Positions 44,185 through 53,878 of a DNA stretch of 64,000 bases are shown here, piece by piece. The position numbers and the translations under genes are program-made. Every line of letters starts with the position of its first letter. Position 1 is the first letter of the stretch. The notes beneath the pieces are model-generated. The model saw only the letters and a program-made list of their open reading frames with translations. It was not told the origin of the DNA and searched no databases. Origin of the DNA: Paenibacillus sp. GM2 (GTDB lineage Bacteria; Bacillota; Bacilli; Paenibacillales; Paenibacillaceae); assembly GCF_900069005.2 (NCBI RefSeq), contig NZ_LN831277.1:266386-330385 (forward strand), read 5' to 3'.

Positions 44185-44877
44185 ATGACAACGATACTTG
44201 TAGTTGAAGATGACAGGAGTTTGAATAAAGGGATTGCGCTGACGCTGGCCCAGGATGGCGTGACTATTAGGCAGGTCTATGATGTTGCCGGCGCGCAGAC
44301 GCTGCTGAAGGCGGAAAAGGTAGATCTCCTATTGCTTGATATCCATCTTCCGGATGGGAGCGGACTGGACCTGTGTGAGCAGATACGCCGGGAATCCCGC
44401 ATACCGATTATTTTTCTGACAGCAAATGATTTGGAAATCGATATCGTAACCGGGCTAGAGCTGGGTGCGGACGATTATATTACGAAGCCGTTCAGCTTGA
44501 TGGTTCTGCGCGCTAGGGTCATGGCGGTATTAAGAAGGCTGGAACCCCTGGAACGTGAGAAGCTGATCTATGGCGATTTGGAGCTTGATTTTGAGAGATT
44601 GGAGTTTTATAGACGTGGGCAGGCGCTTGCCCTAAGCAGGACGGAGTGTAAGCTGCTCCGAACGCTGGTCCGTCATCCCGGTCAGATTCTTACCCGCGAA
44701 CAGCTAATGGATCAGGTATGGTCTGGCGAAGCCGAGTTTGTTGATGAGAATGCGCTGACGGTGACGATCAAACGGCTTCGAGCCAAGTTGGAAGATGAGC
44801 CCTCAGCTCCGGAGTATATTAAGACGGTCTATGGTTTAGGTTATGTGTGGGCCGTAGAAGGCGGGGGCTTAAGATGA
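44185..44877 (+). CDS. OmpR/PhoB-family response regulator
   Basis: The product has 230 residues from ATG at 44185, with GGGAG eight bases upstream; an ATG at 44167 has no such site. The receiver domain has Asp9/Asp10 and phosphoacceptor Asp52 (LLLLDIHLP), with Thr and Lys in the usual places (FLTAND; DDYITKPF). A winged-helix DNA-binding domain follows, ending KTVYGLGYVW. It overlaps the kinase gene by ATGA. Together they resemble BceRS/VanRS-type systems that control a neighbouring ABC exporter. Confidence 0.93.
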   Translation: MTTILVVEDDRSLNKGIALTLAQDGVTIRQVYDVAGAQTLLKAEKVDLLLLDIHLPDGSGLDLCEQIRRESRIPIIFLTANDLEIDIVTGLELGADDYITKPFSLMVLRARVMAVLRRLEPLEREKLIYGDLELDFERLEFYRRGQALALSRTECKLLRTLVRHPGQILTREQLMDQVWSGEAEFVDENALTVTIKRLRAKLEDEPSAPEYIKTVYGLGYVWAVEGGGLR

Positions 44878-45911
44878 ACAGAGGTGATAATGCCGGGCAT
44901 TTTAACAGACTCTATTCCAGCTTTTCGGCAGTGACCGGCTTGCTTATATTGGGGTATGCCGGATGCATGGTGTACATGACAGGCTTCACGGCCCATGCCA
45001 TCTGGCTGTCTGTTTTATTCATCTGTATCTTCACCGTGCTTTGTGGGCTGTTGATTTGGGGACTGCGAAGCAAGCTCGGCGGGATCATCGGTACATTGGA
45101 TGAGATTATTGAAGGGGCGATCCGTGGAGAAGGGCGGGTCACAGGCTACAGTGAGACTAGCATATCATCGCTGGAGAACAAGCTGATTCGCTATATTGAT
45201 CTCTCATTTGCTCATGAGCAGGAGATGGCAGCGGAGAAGAATACGATCAAACAGCTTATCTCGGATATTTCACACCAGACGAAGACCCCGTTATCCAACA
45301 TCACGCTCTATAGCCAACTGCTTGCGGAGCAAGCCGGATTCGAGGGCGAAACGCAGCAGTGGGTGGAGCAGATCGGCATTCAGGCCCATAAATTGGACTG
45401 GTTGATTCAATCTTTGATCAAGATGTCCAGATTGGAGACGGGGATCATAACCATACATCCGGACTATGGGTTCGTGATCGGGACGATTACGGAGGCGATG
45501 TCGCAAGTTTATAAGCGGGCGCAACAGAAAGAAATTGATGTGACCATCGACTGCGCCCCTTCCATAAATGCGTACCATGATCGCAAGTGGACGGGAGAGG
45601 CGTTGTTCAACATCCTCGATAATGCGGTGAAATATAGCAAGCCTGGCGGGAGGATCCGGATTACAGTGGCAGCCTATGAGTTATTTGTGCGGGTCGATAT
45701 CGCCGATTCCGGTATGGGGATCATGGAGAGCGAACTGAATCATATATTCAAACGTTTCTATCGCTGCCAGAGAACTGCGGGGTTTGAAGGCGTGGGTATT
45801 GGGCTGTTTCTGACCCGGGAGATCATAAGCGCACAAGGCGGATATATCAAGGTATCTTCAAAGCTGGAGCAAGGGACAACATTCTCTATATTCCTGCCTG
45901 CTGACAGCTAA
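44874..45911 (+). CDS. Intramembrane-sensing-type histidine kinase
   Basis: The product has 345 residues from ATG at 44874. Two helices (about 17-37 and 41-63) are separated by only a few residues, so there is almost no extracellular sensor domain. This resembles BceS-type kinases that sense through a partner transporter. His134 (SDISHQTKTPLSN) is the phosphorylation site; DNAVKYSKPGG, ADSGMGI and GVGIGLFL are the N, G1 and G2 boxes. It is translationally coupled to the response regulator. Confidence 0.9.
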   Translation: MNRGDNAGHFNRLYSSFSAVTGLLILGYAGCMVYMTGFTAHAIWLSVLFICIFTVLCGLLIWGLRSKLGGIIGTLDEIIEGAIRGEGRVTGYSETSISSLENKLIRYIDLSFAHEQEMAAEKNTIKQLISDISHQTKTPLSNITLYSQLLAEQAGFEGETQQWVEQIGIQAHKLDWLIQSLIKMSRLETGIITIHPDYGFVIGTITEAMSQVYKRAQQKEIDVTIDCAPSINAYHDRKWTGEALFNILDNAVKYSKPGGRIRITVAAYELFVRVDIADSGMGIMESELNHIFKRFYRCQRTAGFEGVGIGLFLTREIISAQGGYIKVSSKLEQGTTFSIFLPADS

Positions 45912-45926
45912 TCGTTAGCGGTGAAT

Positions 45927-45964
45927 CTGTCACTTCTGTTATATTTACGTCACGGGAATGACAG
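45927..45964. promoter_or_regulatory. Inverted repeat upstream of the ABC exporter genes
   Basis: CTGTCACTTC (45927-45936) is nearly inverted at GAATGACAG (45956-45964), and GTCAC is also directly repeated 20 bases apart. It is placed 70-100 bases before the ATPase gene, where the adjacent response regulator would be expected to bind. Confidence 0.4.
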
Positions 45965-46032
45965 AATCGTTTGCTACATTTAGTTTGTACGCGGGATGAC
46001 TATGTACGGACTATGGTTTAGGGGATGATGAG

Positions 46033-46728
46033 ATGCCGATCTTGCAGATAGAGCATTTGAAGAAATATTACGGAAAAGGCCAGGTTTGTGTAAAAGCGCT
46101 GGATGATGTGTCACTCTCCGTGGAGAAGGGGGAGTTCGTAGCGATTGTCGGAACCAGCGGCAGTGGCAAGAGTACGCTCTTGCATATGCTGGGCGGCCTT
46201 GATCGCGCGACCGAAGGAAAGGTTATTGTGGATGGCAACGATATATTCGCCATGAATGACGAGAATCTGACGATATTTCGGCGCAGATCCGTTGGCTTTG
46301 TATTTCAAAGCTATAATTTGATTCCGATCCTGAATGTATATGAAAATATCGTATTGCCGATCGAACTGGATGGGGCGTCGGTGGACCGGGAATATCTGGA
46401 CTTGCTTGTTAGTACGCTGGGTTTGCAGGAGAAAATACATCAGCTTCCGTCCAGCTTGTCCGGGGGACAGCAGCAGCGGGTGGCGATTGCCCGGGCGCTG
46501 GCGACGAAGCCGTCAATCGTTCTGGCCGATGAACCTACGGGAAATCTGGATAGCAGGACTAGCCAGGAAGTACTGATACTCTTGAAGCAATTAAGCGAGA
46601 GATTTAATCAGACCATCGTGATGATCACACATAACGAAGAGATCGCGCAGACCGCAGACCGGATTATACGGATCGAGGACGGAAGAATGGCCGGGACGGA
46701 TGGGACCGATGCCGGGGTGAGATCATGA
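46033..46728 (+). CDS. ABC transporter ATPase, MacB/BceA-like
   Basis: This 231-residue protein has Walker [10 protein letters not shown] (40-48), signature LSGGQQQR, Walker [13 protein letters not shown] and H-loop MITHNEE. The ADEPTGNLD wording is typical of the MacB/LolD/FtsE/BceA group that works with FtsX-type permeases. Its stop overlaps the start of the permease gene (ATGA at 46725-46728). Confidence 0.94.
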   Translation: MPILQIEHLKKYYGKGQVCVKALDDVSLSVEKGEFVAIVGTSGSGKSTLLHMLGGLDRATEGKVIVDGNDIFAMNDENLTIFRRRSVGFVFQSYNLIPILNVYENIVLPIELDGASVDREYLDLLVSTLGLQEKIHQLPSSLSGGQQQRVAIARALATKPSIVLADEPTGNLDSRTSQEVLILLKQLSERFNQTIVMITHNEEIAQTADRIIRIEDGRMAGTDGTDAGVRS

Positions 46729-49247
46729 TCGGAACGAATAATCGGCGAGCGGTATTCGGGTTGGCCAAGAGAAGCTTGCGTTCCAGCCCATCGCGCAACG
46801 GGATCATTATCGGAGCCATTGTGCTGACCACGCTGATGATTACCTCGATCTTCACGATTACTTTAAGCTTGAATCAGTCGATGGAACGAACGCAGATGAA
46901 GACGGCCGGAGGGGATTATCACGGAAGCTTCAAATATTTGACCAAGGAACAGGTTGATATATTGAAGCAGCATCCCTCGATTAAGGAATATGGGACCTCT
47001 CTTGTCGTAGGGTGGGTGGCCAATGAACTATTCAAGACCTCCCCCATCGAAGTTAACTTGATCGATGATCTTATGGCCAAGCATAGCTTCGTCCAGTTAA
47101 TCGAGGGCGGGTTGCCTGTTGAAGAGGACGGAATCGTCATGAACACATGGGCGCTTGAGAAGCTTGGCGTCCCGCTCCGGCTTGGCGCTGATGTTCCATT
47201 AGAAATCGATATTAACGGCCAGAAGCTGGGCAAGGATTTTAAATTATCCGGCTATTATAAGACGGATCAACATGTTGCGATGGCAGGATTAGCATTCGTA
47301 TCGCAAAATTTTGTGGATAAATATGTAGCCTTCATTGATCCGAAGCAGACCAAGCTCAGCGGGACCTATGTCAACACGACCAGCTTGAACGTTATGTTCA
47401 ACAATTCCTGGAATATTCAGGAGAAGGTGGACAAGGTGCTGGCGGATACGGGTCTTGATGTTCCTACAGGTGTGAACTGGGCATATTCCAGCGTTTCTCT
47501 GTTTAATGATCCGATGAATCTTTTACCGTATGTAGCATTGATTTTAGTCATCATGTTAAGCGGCTATTTGCTAATCTATAATATTTTCTATATTTCGGTA
47601 GTGAGGGATATTAAATTCTACGGGCTGCTGAAGACGATCGGAACGACGCCGCGGCAGCTCAAGCGGATTATTGTGACTGGGGCCCATTTATTGTTTATCG
47701 TCGCATTGCCGCTTGGTCTTGCTCTAGGGTATGGGCTGGGTTGTCTTTTGATGCCGATGTTGTCTTCATTCTCGGATGCGGCTGGAGAAATTTCCTATTC
47801 AATAAGCCCGTGGATCTTCATCGGTGCGGCGGTATTCTCTTATATTACGCTGCGAATCTCGGCCAGTAAGCCCGGCAGGATAGCGGCGCGGGTTTCCCCG
47901 GTTGAGGCCGTTAAATACGCCGGTGTTAGTGAAGGAAGCAGCCGAAATTTCAAGCGAACGCGACAGGGACCCCAAATATATAAAATGGCTTTGGGCAATC
48001 TGCTGCGCAGCAAGAAGAAGCTATTTCTGATGCTGGCTTCCCTATCCTTGGGTCTGATTTTGTTCAGTATGATCTACACGCTGATTTCTTCCTTAAATGT
48101 GAATAAGTATTTGAATGCTTTTATTTCCGGAGATTATGTCGTGAAGGATGAAGCTACAGAAGCTAATAGATGGGTGACGGATCATGAGTCCTATGCCTTG
48201 ACAGAGGAGGTCAGCCAAGCTTTGGAGCGTCTGGGCGGGGTAGAGCGTCTGGACAAAGTATATTTCCAGGAGGATACGCTGCTGATCAGCGATGGAATTA
48301 GAGCTCTGCTGGAGCCTCTAGCTGCAACGGAGAAGCGTGAAATGCCGATGTATTCATCGCTCTTGACGTCCGGACGAATTCCTTTACAGATCTATGGGCT
48401 GGATGAGGGCTGGTACGGTGTGCTTAACCCAAGTGAGATTGTCGCCGGTCAGTTTGACCGGGACAAGTTCAATACGGGCAACTATGCACTGGTCACAGAA
48501 GCGCTGCTGGAGGGAGGAGATAGGAGCTACTATCAACCCGGGGATAAGATCCAGTTGGGTGCGGATGGCAAAAGCTTTGAAGTAATGGCAGTATTAAAAT
48601 CAGATGGGTTTTATGCGGCCGGGGTTAAGTATTTTAGCAGTGCCGGTTTTAGAGTCTTCCTCCCGGTAGGGGAGTCTAAGCTAGTGGAGCCGGACAGTAT
48701 GATTCTATCGGCTACCCTGCATGTTGAAGCAAATCAGTCGGGTCAGGCGGAGTCGGCTATCCGCGCCTTCACCGATTCGGTTCCGGGGCTGCTGATGAAA
48801 TCCCGGGACGACTATAAGGCGGAGATGAACGGGTTCATTACGGTTTTTCAGACGGTGGGTTATGGACTTAGCTTCATTATAGGACTGATTGGGCTGATGA
48901 ATTTCATGAATACGATGATTACCGGAATCATTGCCCGGCGACATGAATTCGCGATTCTGGAGAGCATCGGGATGTCGAAGCGGCAGTTAAGGAAGATGCT
49001 GATCTATGAAGGGCTGTACGTTGTCATGTTTACGGCGATAATTCTGGGGACCCTTGGAATACTGTTAACGTATGGTTTAGTTAAGACTATTACTGAAAAT
49101 ATTGCTTTCACTGTATTTCATATGAATGTACTGCCGATCGCAGCCTCTATCCCGATCCTGGCTGTCATCTCTATTGTTATTACAGCAGTCGCCTATAGGA
49201 TACTGGCAAGGGACACTGTAGTAGCGAGGTTAAGGGAAGCGGAATAA
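46725..49247 (+). CDS. FtsX-family ABC transporter permease with two FtsX modules
   Basis: This 840-residue protein has an N-terminal helix (about 25-48), a large extracellular MacB-like domain, three helices (about 265-385), then a second helix-extracellular domain-three helices set ending at the C-terminus. This duplicated layout (LolE/YtrF-like) is longer than BceB (about 650). With the ATPase it forms an exporter or mechanotransmitting complex, and next to a BceRS-like two-component system a role in peptide-antibiotic or envelope-stress defence is likely but not proven. Confidence 0.88.
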   Translation: MIGTNNRRAVFGLAKRSLRSSPSRNGIIIGAIVLTTLMITSIFTITLSLNQSMERTQMKTAGGDYHGSFKYLTKEQVDILKQHPSIKEYGTSLVVGWVANELFKTSPIEVNLIDDLMAKHSFVQLIEGGLPVEEDGIVMNTWALEKLGVPLRLGADVPLEIDINGQKLGKDFKLSGYYKTDQHVAMAGLAFVSQNFVDKYVAFIDPKQTKLSGTYVNTTSLNVMFNNSWNIQEKVDKVLADTGLDVPTGVNWAYSSVSLFNDPMNLLPYVALILVIMLSGYLLIYNIFYISVVRDIKFYGLLKTIGTTPRQLKRIIVTGAHLLFIVALPLGLALGYGLGCLLMPMLSSFSDAAGEISYSISPWIFIGAAVFSYITLRISASKPGRIAARVSPVEAVKYAGVSEGSSRNFKRTRQGPQIYKMALGNLLRSKKKLFLMLASLSLGLILFSMIYTLISSLNVNKYLNAFISGDYVVKDEATEANRWVTDHESYALTEEVSQALERLGGVERLDKVYFQEDTLLISDGIRALLEPLAATEKREMPMYSSLLTSGRIPLQIYGLDEGWYGVLNPSEIVAGQFDRDKFNTGNYALVTEALLEGGDRSYYQPGDKIQLGADGKSFEVMAVLKSDGFYAAGVKYFSSAGFRVFLPVGESKLVEPDSMILSATLHVEANQSGQAESAIRAFTDSVPGLLMKSRDDYKAEMNGFITVFQTVGYGLSFIIGLIGLMNFMNTMITGIIARRHEFAILESIGMSKRQLRKMLIYEGLYVVMFTAIILGTLGILLTYGLVKTITENIAFTVFHMNVLPIAASIPILAVISIVITAVAYRILARDTVVARLREAE

Positions 49248-49252
49248 CACAG

Positions 49253-49288
49253 AAGGGGAGTTCTGTTATGTACAACAGAACTCCCCTT
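49253..49288. terminator. Bidirectional terminator between exporter and MFS genes
   Basis: AAGGGGAGTTCTGTT (49253-49267) is exactly inverted at AACAGAACTCCCCTT (49274-49288). The T tract is short on both strands. Confidence 0.75.
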
Positions 49289-49312
49289 ATTGATCTCCGC
49301 TGAAGTCATAGG

Positions 49313-50515
49313 CTAGGCTGCGCCATGCTTGCGGTCTTGAATATAGCTGATTGAGCCGAGCATCAAGGCCGCAGCAGCGAGCAGTGCGCCGACCCAAGGG
49401 AGCGAGGATAGCCCCAGATGAGTAATGACGAGACCGCCGATAAAAGCACCGCAGGCATTGCCCAGATTACCGGCGGAATGGCTTGAGGTCGAAGCTAGCG
49501 CCGGAGCGGCTTCGGCCAGGCTCATGATCTTAATCTGCAGACCTGGCATAATGCTGAAGGACGCTGCCCCCCACAGGAAGATGGTAATCACGGCGAGGAT
49601 CGGCTGCTTGACCGTAAAGGTAAAGATGGTAAGTAGCACGCAGATTACAACATAAATGCCGAGGATGGAGGGCATCAGCTTCCAGTCGGCCAGTCGGCCG
49701 CCAACTATATTGCCGATCGTAACCCCACATCCGAACAGCACGAGAATCCAGGTTACGCTATGCTCGGCGAAGCCGGAGATCTGCTGCAGCATCGGAGCGA
49801 TATAAGTAAATACGGCGAACAAGCTGGAATTTCCCAGTGCACAGATCAGGAGGAAGTACAGCAATTTTGGCCGTATTAAGGCTTTTAACTGAGCTCCCAT
49901 ATTACTGCCCCGTTCGGACTGGAGCTTGGGAATGAACAACAGGATTCCTAATAAAGCAATGACTCCAGCAATAGCGATAGCACCAAAGGAAGCGCGCCAG
50001 CCCATGTGCTGGCCGACAAAGGTACCAAATGGAACACCAATAATATTGGCGATGGTCAGTCCAGCCATCATAATCGACACTGCGCCAGCCTTCTTATCCG
50101 GGTGAACGAGACCGGCTGCAATCACGGCTCCGACACCAAAGAATGTGCCATGCGTTAATGCTGTAATAATCCTTGCTGTCATCAAGAAGGCATAGTTGGG
50201 AGCAAAGGCCGAGATGCCGTTGCCGACAATAAATAAAATCATCAGCAGGCATAACAGCAGCTTCTGTGGAAGCCGATGCGTTACCATGGTCAGGATTGGG
50301 GCACCGATCGCTACACCCATTGCGTAGGCTGTAATCAGCTGTCCTGCAGATGAGATAGATACGTTCAGGTCTTCTGCAACATTTGGCAGCAGGCCCATAA
50401 TTACAAATTCGGTCATGCCGATTGCGAAAGCGCCGACGGTCAACGACAACAAAGCGATGGGAAAACGCTCCTTGGCGACGGTCTTTTCTGCAGTAACAAC
50501 TTGCGGTGAGTTCAT
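49313..50515 (-). CDS. MFS efflux transporter, DHA1 (AraJ/YdhP-like) family
   Basis: This 400-residue protein has twelve predicted helices. FAIGMTEFVIMGLLPN in helix 1 and the helix 4-5 region ARIITALTHGTFFGVGA are characteristic of AraJ/YdhP-type DHA1 carriers, which export sugars, nucleosides or drugs. It stands alone, divergent from the small membrane protein at 50735. The substrate is unknown. Confidence 0.88.
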   Translation of the reverse strand: MNSPQVVTAEKTVAKERFPIALLSLTVGAFAIGMTEFVIMGLLPNVAEDLNVSISSAGQLITAYAMGVAIGAPILTMVTHRLPQKLLLCLLMILFIVGNGISAFAPNYAFLMTARIITALTHGTFFGVGAVIAAGLVHPDKKAGAVSIMMAGLTIANIIGVPFGTFVGQHMGWRASFGAIAIAGVIALLGILLFIPKLQSERGSNMGAQLKALIRPKLLYFLLICALGNSSLFAVFTYIAPMLQQISGFAEHSVTWILVLFGCGVTIGNIVGGRLADWKLMPSILGIYVVICVLLTIFTFTVKQPILAVITIFLWGAASFSIMPGLQIKIMSLAEAAPALASTSSHSAGNLGNACGAFIGGLVITHLGLSSLPWVGALLAAAALMLGSISYIQDRKHGAA

Positions 50516-50734
50516 GCTGAGTAGATCAACCTTTCTATGAATAAATATTGGACTAGAATACGGATAGGAACAGTTATATATTATACGCGAAAACAGAGTA
50601 ATAGGAAGGCGCCGACGCCATAAAGAAGCTAAGCCTCAGATCGATATAAATCCAAGGCCTTTTTCGGCTTATTTAACATTATTCTTAATAAAGTAGAATA
50701 CAATGTCTCAATCTATGAAGAATGGAGGCAAAGC

Positions 50735-51115
50735 ATGGGAATTGCTTATATTAAGGTCGCCTTGATTTATTTCGTCATTGGCGTGGGCCTCGGTGTTTAC
50801 ATGTCGATGGTTCACGATTACACACTAACTGGAGTGCATGTTCATATTAATTTACTTGGATGGGCCTCATTCGCATTAGCCGGAGTGATATATTGTCTGT
50901 TCCCTAAAGCGGGGAATCATCTTCTGAGCAAAATTCAGTTCTGGGTGCATACGATTAGCCTTCCGGTCATGATGATTTGTCTTACATTATTGTTAAAAGG
51001 AAATGATCAAGTCGAGGTATTAATGGGCGTTGGCTCTACTTTAGTTGTTGTAAGCGTTATTATTTTTACGATCAATGTGTTTCTTCATGTGGGAACGAAA
51101 GCGGGCAGCAAATAA
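50735..51115 (+). CDS. Small haem-copper-oxidase-subunit-I-like membrane protein
   Basis: This 126-residue protein has four hydrophobic helices. VHVHINLLGWASFALAG and a later WVHTISLP resemble helices of NorB/cytochrome oxidase subunit I, but the protein is far too short to be an oxidase and keeps only a few histidines. Such proteins are common in Firmicutes and sometimes linked to nitric oxide or haem handling; function is unknown. GGAGG precedes the ATG. It is a single gene with its own terminator. Confidence 0.7.
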   Translation: MGIAYIKVALIYFVIGVGLGVYMSMVHDYTLTGVHVHINLLGWASFALAGVIYCLFPKAGNHLLSKIQFWVHTISLPVMMICLTLLLKGNDQVEVLMGVGSTLVVVSVIIFTINVFLHVGTKAGSK

Positions 51116-51155
51116 AAATCATGCTATAAAATGAGAGTCCATCTATGTTATGAAG

Positions 51156-51188
51156 CAGGTGCCAGGGCAGATCAGAGGCACCTGTTTT
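51156..51188 (+). terminator. Terminator after the 50735 gene
   Basis: CAGGTGCC (51156-51163) pairs with GGCACCTG (51177-51184), followed by TTTT. Confidence 0.8.
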
Positions 51189-51228
51189 ATTATTTTTCCA
51201 GCTAGGTGAAAAAAGTTCGGGTCGGCTG

Positions 51229-51269
51229 TTGACAGATCCAAGCATTTGTATTATCTTTATATCAAGATA
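51229..51269 (+). promoter_or_regulatory. Promoter and operator of the MarR/MhqR-type regulator
   Basis: TTGACA (51229-51234), a 17-base spacer and TATCTT (51252-51257) form the promoter. TATCTT-N6-AAGATA (51252-51269), a perfect inverted repeat, overlaps the -10 element, the layout of autoregulation. Confidence 0.75.
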
Positions 51270-51304
51270 TTAGATATAGAGATACCTGGAGGGAGGTTAA
51301 GGAT

Positions 51305-51745
51305 ATGAACAAGAAGGATATTGCCTTGAATTTATTTATTGCGTTGTCTCGGGCGAGCCAGTGGGTGAATGCTGTAAGCGACCGCAATATTCGTGATCAT
51401 GGTCTAACGCGCACCGAATTTGGGGTACTTGAGTTATTGTATCATAAAGGCGCCCAACCTATACAACGAATTGGCGATAAAGTCCTGATGAGCAGCGGCA
51501 ATATTACTTATGTAGTAGATAAGCTTGTTCAGAAAGGTTTTGTTCGTCGTAACGCTTCCACCGAGGATCGCCGTTGTATTTATGCAGAGATAACAGATGA
51601 AGGTGCTAAGTTTGTTGAAGAGGTGTTCCCGAATCATGTGGATATTATCGAGCAATCGGTAGCTGGTTTGACTGTAGAAGAGCAGCAATTGACGGCATCT
51701 TTGTTGAAGAAGTTAGGGAAGCATGCTCAAGAGGGATATAAATAG
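51305..51745 (+). CDS. mhqR: MarR-family repressor, MhqR-like
   Basis: This 146-residue winged-helix protein has the MarR core LTRTEFGVLELLYHKG...DKVLMSSGNITYVVDKLVQKGFV and the wing residues STEDRR. It resembles MhqR (YkvE) of B. subtilis, which represses quinone and hydroquinone detoxification genes. The three following genes are homologues of that regulon (DoxX, dioxygenase, carboxylesterase). Its own promoter and the one before the DoxX gene carry the same TATCTT-N6-AAGAT(A/T) palindrome. GGAGGGAGG precedes the ATG. Confidence 0.85.
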   Translation: MNKKDIALNLFIALSRASQWVNAVSDRNIRDHGLTRTEFGVLELLYHKGAQPIQRIGDKVLMSSGNITYVVDKLVQKGFVRRNASTEDRRCIYAEITDEGAKFVEEVFPNHVDIIEQSVAGLTVEEQQLTASLLKKLGKHAQEGYK

Positions 51746-51786
51746 GTCATGTGAAAATGACGGTAAGATCCCTTTTTTTAACCATA

Positions 51787-51804
51787 TATCTTAATATAAA
51801 GATT
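51787..51804. promoter_or_regulatory. Second MhqR-type operator, before the DoxX gene
   Basis: TATCTT-AATATA-AAGATT repeats the operator seen at 51252-51269 with one end mismatch, 40 bases before the start codon of the DoxX-family gene. Confidence 0.7.
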
Positions 51805-51843
51805 CTCAATCTAAATAAATCTAAATAAAAAGGAGTTTTCAAG

Positions 51844-52242
51844 GTGAGTATAGCATTAGGTTTATTCATTATCCGTTTGGTAGTAGGTTTGTCGTTCATA
51901 GCGCATGGCGCGCAAAAGTTGTTTGGATGGTTTGGTGGCTATGGCCTAAAAGGGACCGGAGGCTGGATGGAATCACTCGGTATGAAGCCAGGTGTTCTGA
52001 TGGCTTTGATGGCCGGATTAGGTGAGTTCGTAGGTGGGTTATTGTTCGCAGCCGGGCTGCTTACTCCGGTTGGCGCGGGACTGATTGCCATTACAATGCT
52101 GTTCGCGATTATCAGTGTACACGGTAAGAACGGGTACTGGAATACGGCCAATGGTTATGAGATGAATTTGTTGATTATTGCAGTGGTTGTGGGAGTCAGC
52201 CTAATCGGTGCAGGAGCATATTCGCTGGATGCGATTCTGTAA
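51844..52242 (+). CDS. mhqP: DoxX-family membrane protein, MhqP/CatD-like
   Basis: This 132-residue protein has four hydrophobic helices and the DoxX opening RLVVGLSFIAHGAQKLFGWFGG. The start is GTG at 51844, with AAGGAG eight bases upstream. MhqP of B. subtilis is a DoxX-like protein in the mhqNOP quinone-stress operon, and here it precedes a dioxygenase and an esterase gene of the same regulon. Family function in thiol-redox or quinone handling is known only loosely. Confidence 0.8.
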   Translation: MSIALGLFIIRLVVGLSFIAHGAQKLFGWFGGYGLKGTGGWMESLGMKPGVLMALMAGLGEFVGGLLFAAGLLTPVGAGLIAITMLFAIISVHGKNGYWNTANGYEMNLLIIAVVVGVSLIGAGAYSLDAIL

Positions 52243-52305
52243 GTTGAAATAGTTGAAGCGGATTAACTAAAAATAACTCAAAATTGCTCATAGGAGTGGG
52301 TACAC

Positions 52306-53253
52306 ATGGTTAAAGCAACAGCAGGCATTCATCATATTACGGCTTTTGTAAGAAGCGCGCAGGATACAACCGATTTCTATTCCGGCATATTGGGACTTCG
52401 CCTGGTGAAGAAGACCATCAACTTTGATGCTCCTGAAGTATATCATCTCTATTTTGGCGACGAGGTGGGCAGCCCTGGAACAGCCATTACTTTCTTTCCG
52501 TGGCCCGAATCCCGTCGCGGCATCGTTGGCAACGGACAGGTTGGAATTACGACCTATGCGATTCCGGAAGGATCGATGGATTTCTGGGAAGAGCGGTTGA
52601 AGAAATTTAAGGTTTCCTATACAGAGAGAACAAGGTTCTCCGAGAAATCGCTGCACTTCGCGGATAAAGATGGCTTGCAATTGGAGCTAGTGGAACGCCA
52701 AGGGCCAAAGAGCACATGGAGCTTTGGCGGAGTCCCTGCGGATAAAGCGATTATGGGCTTCGGCGGCGCAGTTCTTTACAGCACCGTCCCGAAAGATACA
52801 GAAATGGTATTAGAGAGTGTGTTAGGTCTGGAGAAGATAGGTGTCGAAGGGGGATATGCCCGTTATAAAGGATTTGGTGAAATTGGTAACATCATCGATT
52901 TGAATATCGGTTTGGTACCTGCCGGCAAAGCGGGTTCAGGTACGGTTCACCACATCGCCTGGCGGGCAAAGGATGACTCAGAGCATGCTGAATGGCGCAC
53001 CAAGGTATCGGCCAGCGGCCTTCATCCAACGCCGGTTGTCGATCGTCAATACTTCAATGCCCTGTACTTCCGGGAGCCGGGCGGCATACTGTTCGAGATC
53101 GCTACAGATCCTCCGGGCTTCACTCGTGACGAGCCTTTAGAGCAATTGGGCGAGAAGCTTATGCTGCCACCCTGGTATGAAGATCATCGCGAATTGATTG
53201 AGAACAATCTGGAGCAATTTGAAGTTCGGGTGCTGAAGGAGGATCAAGAATGA
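52306..53253 (+). CDS. mhqO: Ring-cleaving dioxygenase of the glyoxalase (VOC) family, MhqO-like
   Basis: This 315-residue protein has two VOC modules. The likely iron ligands are the His pair at the start (GIHHITAF), His in TVHHIAW near residue 215 and Glu in LFEIATDPPG near 262. MhqO is a hydroquinone-type extradiol dioxygenase induced by quinones. The gene lies 63 bases after the DoxX gene and overlaps the next by ATGA, so the three form one operon. Confidence 0.88.
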   Translation: MVKATAGIHHITAFVRSAQDTTDFYSGILGLRLVKKTINFDAPEVYHLYFGDEVGSPGTAITFFPWPESRRGIVGNGQVGITTYAIPEGSMDFWEERLKKFKVSYTERTRFSEKSLHFADKDGLQLELVERQGPKSTWSFGGVPADKAIMGFGGAVLYSTVPKDTEMVLESVLGLEKIGVEGGYARYKGFGEIGNIIDLNIGLVPAGKAGSGTVHHIAWRAKDDSEHAEWRTKVSASGLHPTPVVDRQYFNALYFREPGGILFEIATDPPGFTRDEPLEQLGEKLMLPPWYEDHRELIENNLEQFEVRVLKEDQE

Positions 53254-53858
53254 GGCATATATTTCAACAGGGACCTGATACCAATGCTCCGGTACTGCTG
53301 CTCCTGCACGGTACCGGGGGGAATGAACGGGATTTGCTTCCACTGGCGCAGATCATATCTCCCTCTTCGTCAGTTCTTAGCGTAAGAGGAAATGTGCTGG
53401 AGAATGGCATGCCGCGCTTCTTCCGCCGTTTGGCGGAAGGCATATTCGATGAAGAGGATCTCATCTTTCGTACGAAGGAATTAAATGATTTTTTGGATCA
53501 GGCAGCGGCCGAGCATTCATTTGATCGCCATAATATTGTGGCCGTAGGTTACTCCAATGGAGCTAACATCGCCGGATCACTGTTATTCCACTATGAAGCC
53601 GCTTTGCGCGGAGCGGTTCTGCACCATCCGATGGTACCACGCCGTGGCATTGAACTTCCGGTACTATCCGGTATTCCGGTCTTTATGGGGGCGGGGAAGA
53701 ATGATCCGATCTCCCCTGCACAGGAGACCGAGGAATTGAACCAATTGCTATCGGCTGCAGGCGCCTCGGTTGAACTGCATTGGGAGCATTTCGGACATCA
53801 GTTGTCTCCTTCTGAAGTGAGTGCTGCCGCAAAATGGTTCCAACGTCATTTTGTATAA
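53250..53858 (+). CDS. mhqD: Alpha/beta hydrolase (carboxylesterase/phospholipase), MhqD-like
   Basis: This 202-residue protein has LLHGTGGNE near residue 18, nucleophile Ser102 in GYSNGA, Asp in GKNDPI and His in FGHQL, the complete triad of small carboxylesterases. MhqD is part of the B. subtilis quinone-stress regulon. It is translationally coupled to the mhqO-like gene and is followed by a strong terminator. Confidence 0.86.
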   Translation: MRHIFQQGPDTNAPVLLLLHGTGGNERDLLPLAQIISPSSSVLSVRGNVLENGMPRFFRRLAEGIFDEEDLIFRTKELNDFLDQAAAEHSFDRHNIVAVGYSNGANIAGSLLFHYEAALRGAVLHHPMVPRRGIELPVLSGIPVFMGAGKNDPISPAQETEELNQLLSAAGASVELHWEHFGHQLSPSEVSAAAKWFQRHFV

Positions 53859-53878
53859 TTGGATCGACCCAATCCTAG

